Source of the DNA: Bacillus swezeyi
GTDB taxonomy: Bacteria > Bacillota > Bacilli > Bacillales > Bacillaceae
Assembly: GCF_001969815.1 (NCBI RefSeq)
Contig: NZ_MRBK01000006.1
Span: 519,791 to 583,790 of the forward strand
Length of the DNA stretch: 64,000 bases
Direction of reading: 5' to 3'
Part shown: piece after piece, positions 50,415 through 57,631 of the stretch
Position numbering within the stretch: position 1 is the stretch's first letter
How the letters are laid out: each line of letters begins with the position of its first letter
Position numbers and translations under genes: made by a program
Notes under the pieces: generated by a model
Databases searched by the model: none
What the model saw: the letters and a program-made list of their open reading frames with translations, nothing else
What the model was told of the DNA's origin: nothing

Positions 50415-50640
50415 TTCTTCTCCCCACCGGGCCATCTCTTTAAAAACGCTTCGGAAAGCTTCTCCCTTTTCTGTTAAAGTGACGGGAAATCATTCCGTTT
50501 TCTTCAAGATGCCTTAATGTGTCCATTAATCCTTTTGTGTTGACGTTTCCCAAGTTCTTCTGAGCTCGTTGAATCGCCGCTTGCCTTTGGTGAGTACGGC
50601 CAGAACCGAAAATGACCATTACCAAGACAAAATCAGAAAA
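50415..50640 (-). pseudogene. HxlR/MarR-like winged-helix regulator remnant
   Basis: Minus-strand reading gives QRAQKNLGNVNTKGLMDTLRHLEENGMISR, then a frame break with lost residues, then VTLTEKGEAFRSVFKEMARWGEEWLS and a stop at about 50415. That is the winged helix and C-terminus of an HxlR-type regulator with its N-terminus and recognition segment damaged. No intact frame remains. It looks like debris between the acid-sugar block and sacB. Confidence 0.7.
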
Positions 50641-50699
50641 AACTTTCGATTCCCGATGAATTTTGGAAAAATATCATGATGTAAGGATGAACGCTTTTT

Positions 50700-50915
50700 C
50701 ATGCTCCGAAATAACGGATGTTTTCCAGCTCCCCCGGCGGGATCTCGTAGAAATCGCATTGCTTCAGAAAGGTTTCCATACAGACTATGGAATCATATGA
50801 AAAAGAGTCTTTTCGCTCATTATTGATTGCTAATGCAAAAAAATGTATGACAAAAGGGGAACTTAGACCAGTTGAGCTCCATTGCCATAATGTACTAGAA
50901 TAATGGTAATTCAAT
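50700..50915. other. Degenerate coding-like sequence upstream of sacB
   Basis: Plus-strand frame MESYEKESFRSLLIANAKKC...MTKGELRPVELHCHNVLE (50776-50903) reads like the C-terminus of a regulator but has no proper start and meets a stop upstream. The opposite-strand 71-codon frame also lacks a ribosome binding site. I do not call a gene. Confidence 0.35.
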
Positions 50916-51018
50916 ATCGTCGGGATTGTTACTGTTCATCAGGCAAGACCTAAAATGTGTGAAGGGCAAAGTCTATCTTTTGCCGTGCATGACCTTACAC
51001 ATTTTAGGTCTTTTTTCT
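50872..51018 (+). promoter_or_regulatory. sacB promoter and SacY-type antitermination leader
   Basis: Promoter candidate TTGAGC (50872), 18-nt spacer, TAGAAT (50896). The leader has the ribonucleic antiterminator sequence at 50922-50951 (GGATTGTTACTG ... GGCAAGACC), overlapping the terminator AAGACCTAAAATGTGT ... ACACATTTTAGGTCTT ending in six T at about 51018. SacY/SacT-family protein should bind it when sucrose is present. The B. subtilis sacB leader is nearly the same. Confidence 0.88.
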
Positions 51019-51138
51019 GTTCTTATAGGACAATGTCAGAAACCGTCAGCAATCCTGCGGATAGGGGTGATGTTTGGCCAAAGTTCATTTTTTAGACATA
51101 TGCACACGATGATGAAATGAAAAAAGGGAGGAATTTCG

Positions 51139-52587
51139 ATGAACATCAAAAACATTGCCAAAAAAGCGACAGCCTTTACCGTTGCAACAGCTCTACTGGC
51201 AGGAGGCGCGTCACAAGCCTTTGCAAAAGAGACGAAAGATTACAAAAAAAGCTACGGATTTTCCCACATTACAAGACATGACATGCTGAAAATTCCTGAG
51301 CAGCAAAAGAGTGAACAATTTAAAGTTCCTCAATTCGATGCAAAAACCATCCAAAACATCCCTTCAGCAAAAGGTTATGACAGTTCAGGAAAGCTGATCG
51401 ATTTAGATGTGTGGGACAGCTGGCCGCTGCAAAATGCCGATGGGACTGTCGCTACATACAACGGCTATCACCTTGTTTTCGCTTTGGCGGGTGACCCGAA
51501 AGACGTCGATGACACATCCATTTACTTGTTCTATCAAAAGAAAGGCGATACATCAATCGACAGCTGGAAAAATGCCGGCAGAGTGTTTAAGAACAGCGAT
51601 AAATTCGTTCCCAACGATCCGTACCTTAAACATCAAACTCAGGAATGGTCAGGTTCTGCAACACTAACCACAGACGGAAAAGTCCGGTTGTTTTACACGG
51701 CTTTCTCTGGCACGCAATACGGCAAACAAACTTTGACAACGGCGCAAGTGAATTTTTCTCAGCCGAATTCCGACACTCTCAAAATTGAAGGTGTGGAAGA
51801 CTACAAATCCGTTTTTGACGGTGCGGACGGTACAGTGTACCAAAACGTTCAGCAATTTATTGACGAAGGAAACTACAGCTCAGGCGACAACCATACGCTG
51901 AGAGACCCTCATTATGTTGAAGACCGCGGCCATAAATATCTCGTTTTTGAAGCCAATACAGGAACAAAAACCGGCTATCAAGGAGAAGATTCTCTATATA
52001 ACAGAGCTTACTATGGCAAAAGCAAAAAATTCTTCAGGCAAGAAAGCAGCAAGCTGCTGCAAGGAGAGAATAAAAAGAATGCTTCTTTAGCTAACGGCGC
52101 ACTAGGAATCATTGAATTAAATGATGATTACACATTGAAAAAAGCCATGAAGCCATTGATTACCTCCAATACGGTAACAGATGAAATCGAACGCGCCAAT
52201 CTATTTAAAATGAATGGCAAATGGTATCTGTTCACAGATTCAAGGGGATCAAAAATGACGATCGACGGCATCGGTTCAAAGGACATTTATATGCTCGGTT
52301 ATGTATCAGGTTCACTAACCGGACCATTCAAGCCTTTAAACAAATCCGGACTCGTTTTGCACATGGATCAAGATTACAATGACATCACATTTACTTATTC
52401 ACACTTTGCCGTACCGCAAGAAAAAGGCAATAAAGTCGTCATCACAAGCTATATCACAAACAGAGGTATTTCGAACGAGCATCACGCTACGTTTGCGCCA
52501 AGCTTTTTGCTGAAGGTCAAAGGATCAAAAACATCCGTTGTCAAAAACAGCATTCTTGAACAAGGTCAACTAACGGTGAATGAATAA
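51139..52587 (+). CDS. sacB: Levansucrase SacB (secreted)
   Basis: 482 residues, GH68. Signal peptide MNIKNIAKKATAFTVATALLAGGASQAFA, cut after Ala29. Nucleophile Asp93 in LDVWDSWPLQ, stabiliser Asp256 in LRDPHYVED, acid/base in the DEIER motif 348-352, plus EWSGSATLT. Makes levan from sucrose and releases glucose. Ribosome binding site GGGAGG. First gene of sacB-levB, controlled by the antitermination leader. Confidence 0.97.
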   Translation: MNIKNIAKKATAFTVATALLAGGASQAFAKETKDYKKSYGFSHITRHDMLKIPEQQKSEQFKVPQFDAKTIQNIPSAKGYDSSGKLIDLDVWDSWPLQNADGTVATYNGYHLVFALAGDPKDVDDTSIYLFYQKKGDTSIDSWKNAGRVFKNSDKFVPNDPYLKHQTQEWSGSATLTTDGKVRLFYTAFSGTQYGKQTLTTAQVNFSQPNSDTLKIEGVEDYKSVFDGADGTVYQNVQQFIDEGNYSSGDNHTLRDPHYVEDRGHKYLVFEANTGTKTGYQGEDSLYNRAYYGKSKKFFRQESSKLLQGENKKNASLANGALGIIELNDDYTLKKAMKPLITSNTVTDEIERANLFKMNGKWYLFTDSRGSKMTIDGIGSKDIYMLGYVSGSLTGPFKPLNKSGLVLHMDQDYNDITFTYSHFAVPQEKGNKVVITSYITNRGISNEHHATFAPSFLLKVKGSKTSVVKNSILEQGQLTVNE

Positions 52588-52598
52588 ATCTCAAAAAG

Positions 52599-52630
52599 GA
52601 AAATGCCGGTGAACATCGGCATTTTCTTTT
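52599..52630 (+). terminator. Terminator between sacB and levB
   Basis: AAAATGCCG and CGGCATTTTCTTTT arms around GTGAACAT. It is modest, so some read-through to levB is likely. Confidence 0.7.
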
Positions 52631-52666
52631 CGTATGTCATCTAAGAGAATAAAGCGGGGAATTTGC

Positions 52667-54214
52667 TTGGAGAAGACAGTATATAAGCGAATAGGCATTT
52701 TAATCGTTTGTCTAGGGATATTCATGGTGATATTGCTTACAGCCCGGCAGACGGAAAAAAAGGGAGAATCCCCAGTCATGCCGGAATATCGGGCGGCATT
52801 CCATTTGACAACACCTGACAAATGGAAAAATGACCCTCAGAAGCCTGTATATTTTAATGGAGAATATCATTATTATTATCTCTATAACCGTGACTACCCG
52901 GACGGCAATGGAACAGAGTGGCGCCACGCGGTATCAGATGATCTCGTGCACTGGAAAGATAAAGGCGTTGCCATACCGAAATATACAAACAAAAACGGTG
53001 ATCCATGGTCCGGGTCGGTCGTTGTCGATTCGCAAAACACAGCCGGCTTCGGCAAAGGGGCGATCGTAGCGATTCTGACCCAGCCATCGGCTAATGACGG
53101 GAAAGAAGAACAATTTTTATGGTACAGCAAAAACGGCGGAAAAACATTTAAGCCTTACAGCGATGAGCCGGTCTTGCCCAATCCGGGAACGGCGGATTTC
53201 AGAGATCCGAAAGTGATTTGGGATGAACAGGATGATAAATGGGTGATGGTACTGGCGGAAGGAACAAAAATCGGCTTTTATGAATCTCAAAATCTAAAGG
53301 AATGGCGCTATACAGGGGAATTTCAAACGCAAAATATCGGCATTGTCGAATGTCCGGATCTTTTTATGATGCGGACGGATGACGGAGCATATAAATGGGT
53401 TCTCGGCACAAGCGCCAATGGCAAAGGGATCGGCAAACCGAATACTTATGCCTATTGGACAGGCAGCTTCAACGGCGATCAGTTTACTGCAGACGAAGAT
53501 GAACCCCAGTGGCTTGATTACGGATTTGACTGGTATGCCGGCGTAACGTTTGAGGATGGCAGGAAGGCCGATCCATACGGCAAACGCTATGCTTTGGCAT
53601 GGATGAATAACTGGGATTATTCAAACCATACGCCGACATGGAAGGAAGGCTTTAACGGAACAGATTCAATCGTCCGTCAAATTCAACTAAAACATAAAGG
53701 CGAAGATACGTACAGTCTCGCCTCTCAGCCGATCGATCAATTGGATCAATTAACCTCCTCAACCGATGACTTTGAAAAGATAAAGGTGAATGGTTCAAAA
53801 ACGCTTCATGTCAAAGGAGATACTTATCAGCTCGAGACGGATATATCATGGTCTGATCTCACAAATACGGGATTGAGGCTCAGGGAATCGGCAGATCGCA
53901 AGCGCCATATCGATGCAGGCATTTTTGTTGAAGGCGGATACTCTTATGTCAATAGAGGGTCCACTGGACAGCCCGACAGCACCCGCACTTGCATTGAAAG
54001 CAAAGCGCCCTTTGACCCCAGCCAAAAAAAGGTTCATTTAACGATCATCGTAGACAAAAATACGATTGAAGTCTTTATTGATGACGGCCAAACGGCACAT
54101 TCAAATCTCGCATTTCCGAATTTAAATGATACGGGAATTACACTCTTTGCTGAAAACGGGACGGCCGTCTTTGAACATCTGAAGATTAAACATTTTCGTT
54201 CAGTCCGTGAATAG
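52667..54214 (+). CDS. levB: Endolevanase LevB (GH32)
   Basis: 515 residues from the TTG at 52667, with GGGGA eight bases before it; an ATG at 52634 is four bases past the sacB terminator and has no ribosome binding site. B. subtilis LevB has 516. N-terminal helix IGILIVCLGIFMVILLTAR acts as signal anchor. GH32 motifs: nucleophile in WKNDPQKPVYFNGEYH, RDP in FRDPKVIWD, acid/base in VECPDLFMM, then the C-terminal beta-sandwich. Cuts levan made by SacB to oligosaccharides (levanbiose-forming in B. subtilis). The third B. subtilis gene, yveA, is missing. Confidence 0.93.
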   Translation: MEKTVYKRIGILIVCLGIFMVILLTARQTEKKGESPVMPEYRAAFHLTTPDKWKNDPQKPVYFNGEYHYYYLYNRDYPDGNGTEWRHAVSDDLVHWKDKGVAIPKYTNKNGDPWSGSVVVDSQNTAGFGKGAIVAILTQPSANDGKEEQFLWYSKNGGKTFKPYSDEPVLPNPGTADFRDPKVIWDEQDDKWVMVLAEGTKIGFYESQNLKEWRYTGEFQTQNIGIVECPDLFMMRTDDGAYKWVLGTSANGKGIGKPNTYAYWTGSFNGDQFTADEDEPQWLDYGFDWYAGVTFEDGRKADPYGKRYALAWMNNWDYSNHTPTWKEGFNGTDSIVRQIQLKHKGEDTYSLASQPIDQLDQLTSSTDDFEKIKVNGSKTLHVKGDTYQLETDISWSDLTNTGLRLRESADRKRHIDAGIFVEGGYSYVNRGSTGQPDSTRTCIESKAPFDPSQKKVHLTIIVDKNTIEVFIDDGQTAHSNLAFPNLNDTGITLFAENGTAVFEHLKIKHFRSVRE

Positions 54215-54247
54215 AGAAACAGGTGTCTGTTGAGACACCTGTTTTTT
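54214..54247 (+). terminator. levB terminator
   Basis: AAACAGGTGTCT and AGACACCTGTTTTTTA arms immediately after the stop. Confidence 0.88.
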
Positions 54248-54449
54248 ATAATAAGCCTGCAGCTGCGGAAAAAACAGGCTTCCTTTTCTTTTTCATCTAC
54301 TGACGAGCACGATGAAAAAGATTTAAATATATGAATTACAATCTGAGTGCGCTGCAACAACTTTGTTGAATTGGGCGTAATTGACTAAAGAAAAGAAGAC
54401 AGCTTTGCCTTCCCTATTCAACCGATCATTTTAATTCTTGCCGATTCTC

Positions 54450-54602
54450 CTATTTATTCCTTTCTTTCGATGCAACGGCAGCCAGCAGCAGTCCCGTTCC
54501 AAGGCCTATCAGCAGCCCCGGCCCAGGCTGGCTGAACAGTATTCCGATGCCCAATCCAATCAGTAACCCTGAGGGAATAAAATAAGTGTATGTTTTACCC
54601 AT
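54450..54602 (-). CDS. Small Gly-rich membrane peptide, 50 residues
   Basis: Open frame with a strong AGAGGAGCG ribosome binding site. It begins MGKTYTYFIPSGLLIGLGIGIL and has two short hydrophobic segments (LLIGLGIGILF and GLLIGLGTGLLLAAV) that are near repeats of each other, joined by SQPGPG, and a charged tail SKERNK. The glycine zipper-like GxGxG pattern is a feature of small membrane-inserting proteins. Not recognised. A TTGCGT-N17-TACATA element lies upstream. The remaining parts of 54248-54800 show nothing definite. Confidence 0.6.
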   Translation of the reverse strand: MGKTYTYFIPSGLLIGLGIGILFSQPGPGLLIGLGTGLLLAAVASKERNK

Positions 54603-54812
54603 AAAAATCTCGCTCCTCTTAGTATTTAATACTGATCACTTTCCTATTATGTATGCTCCTAGAGAGCCGAACGCAAAAAGGGTCAATATTAACATTTCTA
54701 CTCTATGCTTTCATATTTTTAACAAAGACTCAACACATTTAGTAAAAATAGACTAAAAAGGTATAGAAATCTGTTAAAATAGTTTTTAAAATACATAAAA
54801 TGAGGAATCGAA

Positions 54813-55239
54813 TTGGAATCATACAAAAATTAGGCAACTTTTAAAAGAACATCAGCGTGAACATACTTTTGATAAGCAAAGTGAAGACGTTATTCTGAGA
54901 ACCGAAAAACAGCTCCAAGTGAGATTTCCGAAAAGCTTCAGGTGGTTTTTAAAAACGTTTGGCGGCGATGGTCATGAGCTTGATTTAAACGGGTGTAACG
55001 ATATATTAGAGAACCACAAATCGTTCAAGGCTTTTCACATTCCAAAAGGATATGTCATCATCCAGAATGTTGACGAGTACTGCTATTGCCTGGATACAGA
55101 AAACATGAAGGACGGAGAATGCCCCGTTGTCAATTGGAGCGCTTATGAAGAAGGAGTTTACCATACGGCAAATCACTTTTATCAATTTATTTTAGATGAA
55201 ATTGAAAATGCAATCGAAAATGATTGGTTCGAAGTATAG
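54813..55239 (+). pseudogene. SUKH (SMI1/KNR4) family immunity-like gene with 5' frameshift
   Basis: From the TTG at 54813 (TGAGG upstream) the frame gives MESYKN and stops at TAG. One base less in the A5 run would join MESYK to IRQLLKEHQREHTFDKQSEDVILRTEKQLQVRFPKSFRWFLKTFGG, a normal SUKH start. The rest is intact: FHIPKGYVIIQNVDEYCYCLDTENMKDGECPVVNWS and the acidic end. SUKH proteins are immunity factors against polymorphic or contact toxins; related to B. subtilis YobK. An internal GTG start (54919) gives 106 residues lacking the first helix. A decayed partial copy lies at 57427-57567. Confidence 0.65.
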
Positions 55240-55293
55240 AAATAGCAAAAAAGACAAGGACGGCAAATGCCAAATCCTTGTCTTGAGGACGCG
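55065..55293. repeat. Long direct repeat, copy A (displaced tRNA-Arg 3' end, terminator and SUKH tail)
   Basis: Contains the SUKH tail, the hairpin AAGACAAGGACGGC ... TCCTTGTCTT, and GCGCTCGGAGG at 55283-55293, identical to the last 11 bases of tRNA-Arg (57621-57631). Copy B at 57427-57631 matches over about 200 bp with substitutions and small gaps. There is no tRNA beyond the 11 bases here, so this looks like the far attachment side of an insertion. Confidence 0.8.
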
Positions 55294-55460
55294 CTCGGAG
55301 GACGTATAATATACCTCTGCAAAAACTATTATACAAGGATTTTCAATAATTCTTGTGCGAAATTTGCGCAAAAAATTTCAGAGGATTTTCCTGTATTACG
55401 GACAGCCGTATATCGAATTTTGTTATAATAAAATCACCAACACAAAAGGGACGAAGGAAA

Positions 55461-55613
55461 ATGAGTATCAACAAAATCAGATCAGCTTTATACAAGTCGG
55501 TCAAGATTTTTGGGGATGTCAACGCGGTGAAAAATGGAACGATCGGAAAGCGTATAGCCCGCCGCACTGTCGGGAAAGCAACTAATGAATTATTAAGGAA
55601 TTTATTTAAGTAG
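55461..55613 (+). CDS. Small basic protein, unknown
   Basis: 50 residues starting MSINKIRSALYKSVKIFGDV at an ATG with AAGGAAA upstream and an extended -10 (TGTTATAAT) further up. Rich in Lys and Arg, predicted helical, ending in LLRNLFK. The pattern GDVNAVKNGTIGKRIARR resembles small proteins I have seen in Bacillus and Staphylococcus phage-like islands, of unknown role. Real coding is likely but not certain. Confidence 0.6.
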   Translation: MSINKIRSALYKSVKIFGDVNAVKNGTIGKRIARRTVGKATNELLRNLFK

Positions 55614-55652
55614 TCTATACTTGTGTTCTAAAAACAACAATGCCACCAATCA

Positions 55653-55874
55653 TTAAATAGTGGCTGTTTCTTTACGTAATAAATGTAATGTTCTCGGCTT
55701 ATCTTCTTCTTCCCAATCAACAAGCCCCTTTTTACGCAATCGGTCAAGAGGACCTTTTGTTGTACTTGAAGATTTTAAACCAACCCTTTCACCTATTTCC
55801 CTAACAGATGGCGGGAAACCTTTTTGTTTAGTTAGTTCGTCTATAGCTTCTAATATTTGTTCGGTTCTTTTCAT
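55653..55874 (-). CDS. LexA DNA-binding-domain-only repressor
   Basis: 73 residues with a GGGGGA ribosome binding site. The whole protein matches the N-terminal winged helix of LexA (EQILEAIDELTKQKGFPPSVREIGERVGLKSSSTTKGPLDRLRKKGLV). The S24 peptidase half, needed for RecA-stimulated self-cleavage, is absent. It could bind LexA-type boxes and, since it cannot cleave itself, act as a steady repressor or competitor of LexA. Divergent from the YolD remnant, with LexA-like boxes between. Confidence 0.8.
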   Translation of the reverse strand: MKRTEQILEAIDELTKQKGFPPSVREIGERVGLKSSSTTKGPLDRLRKKGLVDWEEEDKPRTLHLLRKETATI

Positions 55875-55909
55875 AGTATCCCCCTCATTGGTTTGTTTTT
55901 CCTATGATA

Positions 55910-55968
55910 ATTATACCGAACACTTGTTTCTTTTTTCTAGATAACAGGAACATACTTTCGTATATAAT
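55910..55968. promoter_or_regulatory. Divergent promoters with two LexA-type boxes
   Basis: CGAACACTTGTTTC at 55917-55930 matches the Bacillus SOS box CGAACRNRYGTTYC in all but one position and abuts the minus-strand -10 TATAAT (55915-55910). GGAACATACTTTCG at 55947-55960 is a weaker match and abuts the plus-strand -10 TATAAT (55963-55968). In B. subtilis, yolD-uvrX and yqjX-yqjW are LexA-controlled. Confidence 0.7.
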
Positions 55969-55989
55969 CATCTCAAGGAGATGAACACC

Positions 55990-56112
55990 ATGAAAGTTGA
56001 CAACTTGAAAGATCGGGGAACAATTAAATGGACAGCCATGATGCTGCCGGAGCACGTCAGCCTGCTTCGAGAGTTAGAAAACAACCATACCATATATAAA
56101 CAACCGGCGTAA
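55990..56112 (+). pseudogene. YolD-like protein, truncated
   Basis: 40 codons, ATG with AAGGAG. KDRGTIKWTAMMLPEHVSLLRELE is the conserved YolD start (family length about 110), but the frame ends after HTIYKQPA. The usual downstream partner, a UvrX-type Y-family polymerase, is missing; the toxin-like gene follows at once. The junction near 56075-56120 probably marks a recombination that replaced the rest of yolD-uvrX while leaving the SOS-type promoter in place. Confidence 0.75.
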
Positions 56113-56162
56113 GTCTTTACATGAACAACTCTCCAGCAATACGCTGCCCCAATTTATCCACT

Positions 56163-56191
56163 TTGCCTTTTCGATCCTATTATGTTATCAT
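56163..56191 (+). promoter_or_regulatory. Promoter of the toxin-immunity cassette
   Basis: TTGCCT at 56163-56168, 17-nt spacer, TATCAT at 56186-56191, 32 bp before the ATG at 56223. Confidence 0.6.
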
Positions 56192-56222
56192 TTATACAAA
56201 TATTGTAAATTGGGGTTTTTTT

Positions 56223-56879
56223 ATGTTAAAGAGGGTTTTTTTAGTGACAATGTCTATTATTTTATTAGTTTCAGTTGGAATTTCTTCAAACCAAGTAAAA
56301 GCTTCAAATCTCAATGAGAGTAATAATGAAGAAGTCGATTTAGAAAGCTTAGAACCAGTAACCCTTAAACATATCACAAACCTAGACGAAACTTTAACAA
56401 AATATAACTTGAAGAGATCTAACATTACTTCAACCTATTCTTTCAAAAATGAAGATACAGGTATAATCAATCTTTATGACGAAGAAAGTGACAATTACGT
56501 GAATTTTTATATAATGAACAACAAAATTGAATTCCAAAGTGTTCAAAAGAAATTAAATGATGGAAAAACTTTATTTAACTTATATACTAATGAGTTGGAA
56601 CTAGTATTATCAGAAACTGCAAATTCAGATGGCGAACTTGAAAAGAAAATTACAATAGCAAAAAAACCAAACAGAGCAGCTCTAAAATGGGCTTGTATCT
56701 TTTCAAGCTATTTGGCTTGCATAAGTACCAGTATAGCAGCAGGTGCTGCAGGAGCCATAGTATCCGGACCATTTGGAGTTGCAACAGGATTTGTAGGGGG
56801 GAATGCTTGTAGATATGTTTTTCAAACATTAGTAGAGAAATATGGTGGAAAAAAAGCTGCTTGTAAAATATTCTCATGA
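56223..56879 (+). CDS. Candidate bacteriocin precursor, secreted
   Basis: 218 residues from the ATG at 56223 (GGGG eight bases before). The Sec signal peptide is MLKRVFLVTMSIILLVSVGI, with a likely cut after VKA (27). Residues 28-154 are acidic and free of cysteine. The last 64 residues (from Lys155) are hydrophobic and Gly/Ala rich and hold all four cysteines of the protein (158, 166, 196, 214): WACIFSSYLACISTSIAAG, then VSGPFGVATGFVGGNAC. This two-part plan, an inert N-terminal part and a hydrophobic Cys-containing C-terminal peptide, resembles SdpC and halocin C8 precursors. I find no clear family. A small membrane protein follows 23 bp later. Confidence 0.75.
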   Translation: MLKRVFLVTMSIILLVSVGISSNQVKASNLNESNNEEVDLESLEPVTLKHITNLDETLTKYNLKRSNITSTYSFKNEDTGIINLYDEESDNYVNFYIMNNKIEFQSVQKKLNDGKTLFNLYTNELELVLSETANSDGELEKKITIAKKPNRAALKWACIFSSYLACISTSIAAGAAGAIVSGPFGVATGFVGGNACRYVFQTLVEKYGGKKAACKIFS

Positions 56880-56902
56880 TCATGATATAGAAAGGTATCG
56901 AT

Positions 56903-57124
56903 ATGAATAAACAAAAAGATGGCTTATACGAAGTGTTCAAACACATGAGCATTATGGAATTAGTTTTTTTCATACCAGTTTCATTTTTATTCTTCTATCT
57001 CCCTGTAAATAACATTATGAGTATTATTTTAAACTTGTTTATAGTAATACTCACTGGAATAGGTCTTGCTACAGTATACAATTTTGTAAGAAAACAAATT
57101 TCCCAGAAAAAAAACATTAATTAA
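56903..57124 (+). CDS. Two-helix membrane protein, candidate immunity protein
   Basis: 73 residues, ATG with AAAGG seven bases upstream, 23 bp after the precursor gene and before a terminator, so the two are probably co-transcribed. Short charged N-terminus, helix 1 (SIMELVFFIPVSFLFFYLPV), helix 2 (IMSIILNLFIVILTGIGLATVYNFV) and a basic tail KQISQKK. Small basic two-helix proteins directly after bacteriocin genes usually give self-protection; this role is inference. Not recognised as a known family. Confidence 0.75.
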   Translation: MNKQKDGLYEVFKHMSIMELVFFIPVSFLFFYLPVNNIMSIILNLFIVILTGIGLATVYNFVRKQISQKKNIN

Positions 57125-57167
57125 AAAGCATAAGTATAGGGTGAAATTTTTAAGCTTAGGAGTTATA

Positions 57168-57225
57168 AAAAAGTGTTTTTGGTTCACTTTTTGTTAAAGA
57201 GCAGGCATAACGCCTGCCCTTTTTG
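57168..57225 (+). terminator. Tandem terminators after the cassette
   Basis: AAAAAGTG/CACTTTTT at 57168-57192, then GCAGGC/GCCTGC ending in CCTTTTT at 57201-57225. Confidence 0.75.
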
Positions 57226-57426
57226 TTACTTCAATAGTGCCTCAATTTTCGCTTTCGTTTTTGGCCCGTAAATGCCATCAGCAGACATCATGTGCACCAG
57301 TTGGAACTCATTGATCACCGCTTCAGCCGATTCGATTAATTGTCGTTCTTTTAACGGCCTTCCTCTTTTTCTTTGCTTGAAAGTGTCCGGAGTATCCACC
57401 CTAAAAAGTTTCGTGTGCTGGATCGG
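57226..57426 (-). pseudogene. C-terminal fragment of an endolysin-like protein
   Basis: Minus-strand frame IQHTKLFRVDTPDTFKQRK ... LIESAEAVINEFQLVHMMSADGIYGPKTKAKIEALLK and a stop at 57226. The DGIYGPKTKAKIE element is typical of peptidoglycan-binding domains at the C-terminus of phage N-acetylmuramoyl-L-alanine amidases. The frame stops upstream at exactly the start of direct repeat copy B, so the 5' part was cut off at the junction. Supports a prophage origin for the island. Confidence 0.7.
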
Positions 57427-57631
57427 TTATTGACGAATACTTCTGTTATATGAAAGACGGAGAATATCCCGTTGTCAATTGAATTGCTTATGAAGAAGGA
57501 GTTTGCCATACGGCGGATCACTTTTATTAATTTATTTTAGATAAATTGAATGATTGGTTCGAAGTATAGAAACAGCAAAAAAGACAAGGGCAGCAAATGC
57601 CAAACCCTTGTCTTGAGGACGCGCTCGGAGG
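57427..57631. repeat. Long direct repeat, copy B (SUKH gene tail next to tRNA-Arg)
   Basis: Matches 55065-55293 (copy A). The SUKH part is dead here: an in-frame TGA after VVN, lost codons, and a TAA in the YQF region. The hairpin AAGACAAGGG...CCCTTGTCTT has matching substitutions on both arms relative to copy A (GGAC/TCC against GGGC/CCC), so pairing was kept while sequences diverged. Confidence 0.85.
57577..57614 (-). terminator. tRNA-Arg terminator
   Basis: AAGACAAGGG and CCCTTGTCTTTTTT on the minus strand, eight bases after the tRNA. Confidence 0.85.

Larger units (their letters stand above)
55294..57620. mobile_element. Remnant of an integrative element or prophage at tRNA-Arg
   Basis: About 2.3 kb lies between the duplicated tRNA-Arg 3' ends. 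Contents are of phage or integrative-element type: small basic protein, LexA-DBD repressor, truncated YolD, toxin-like secreted protein with membrane partner, and the C-terminus of an endolysin-like gene. The sequence is clearly richer in A and T than the flanking operons. No integrase is present, so the element is probably immobile. Limits are set by the direct repeats and are approximate. Confidence 0.65.

Noticed and set aside
50699..50914. 71-codon minus-strand frame before sacB
   Set aside because: No ribosome binding site, odd composition, and the plus strand of the same bases looks more coding-like though broken.
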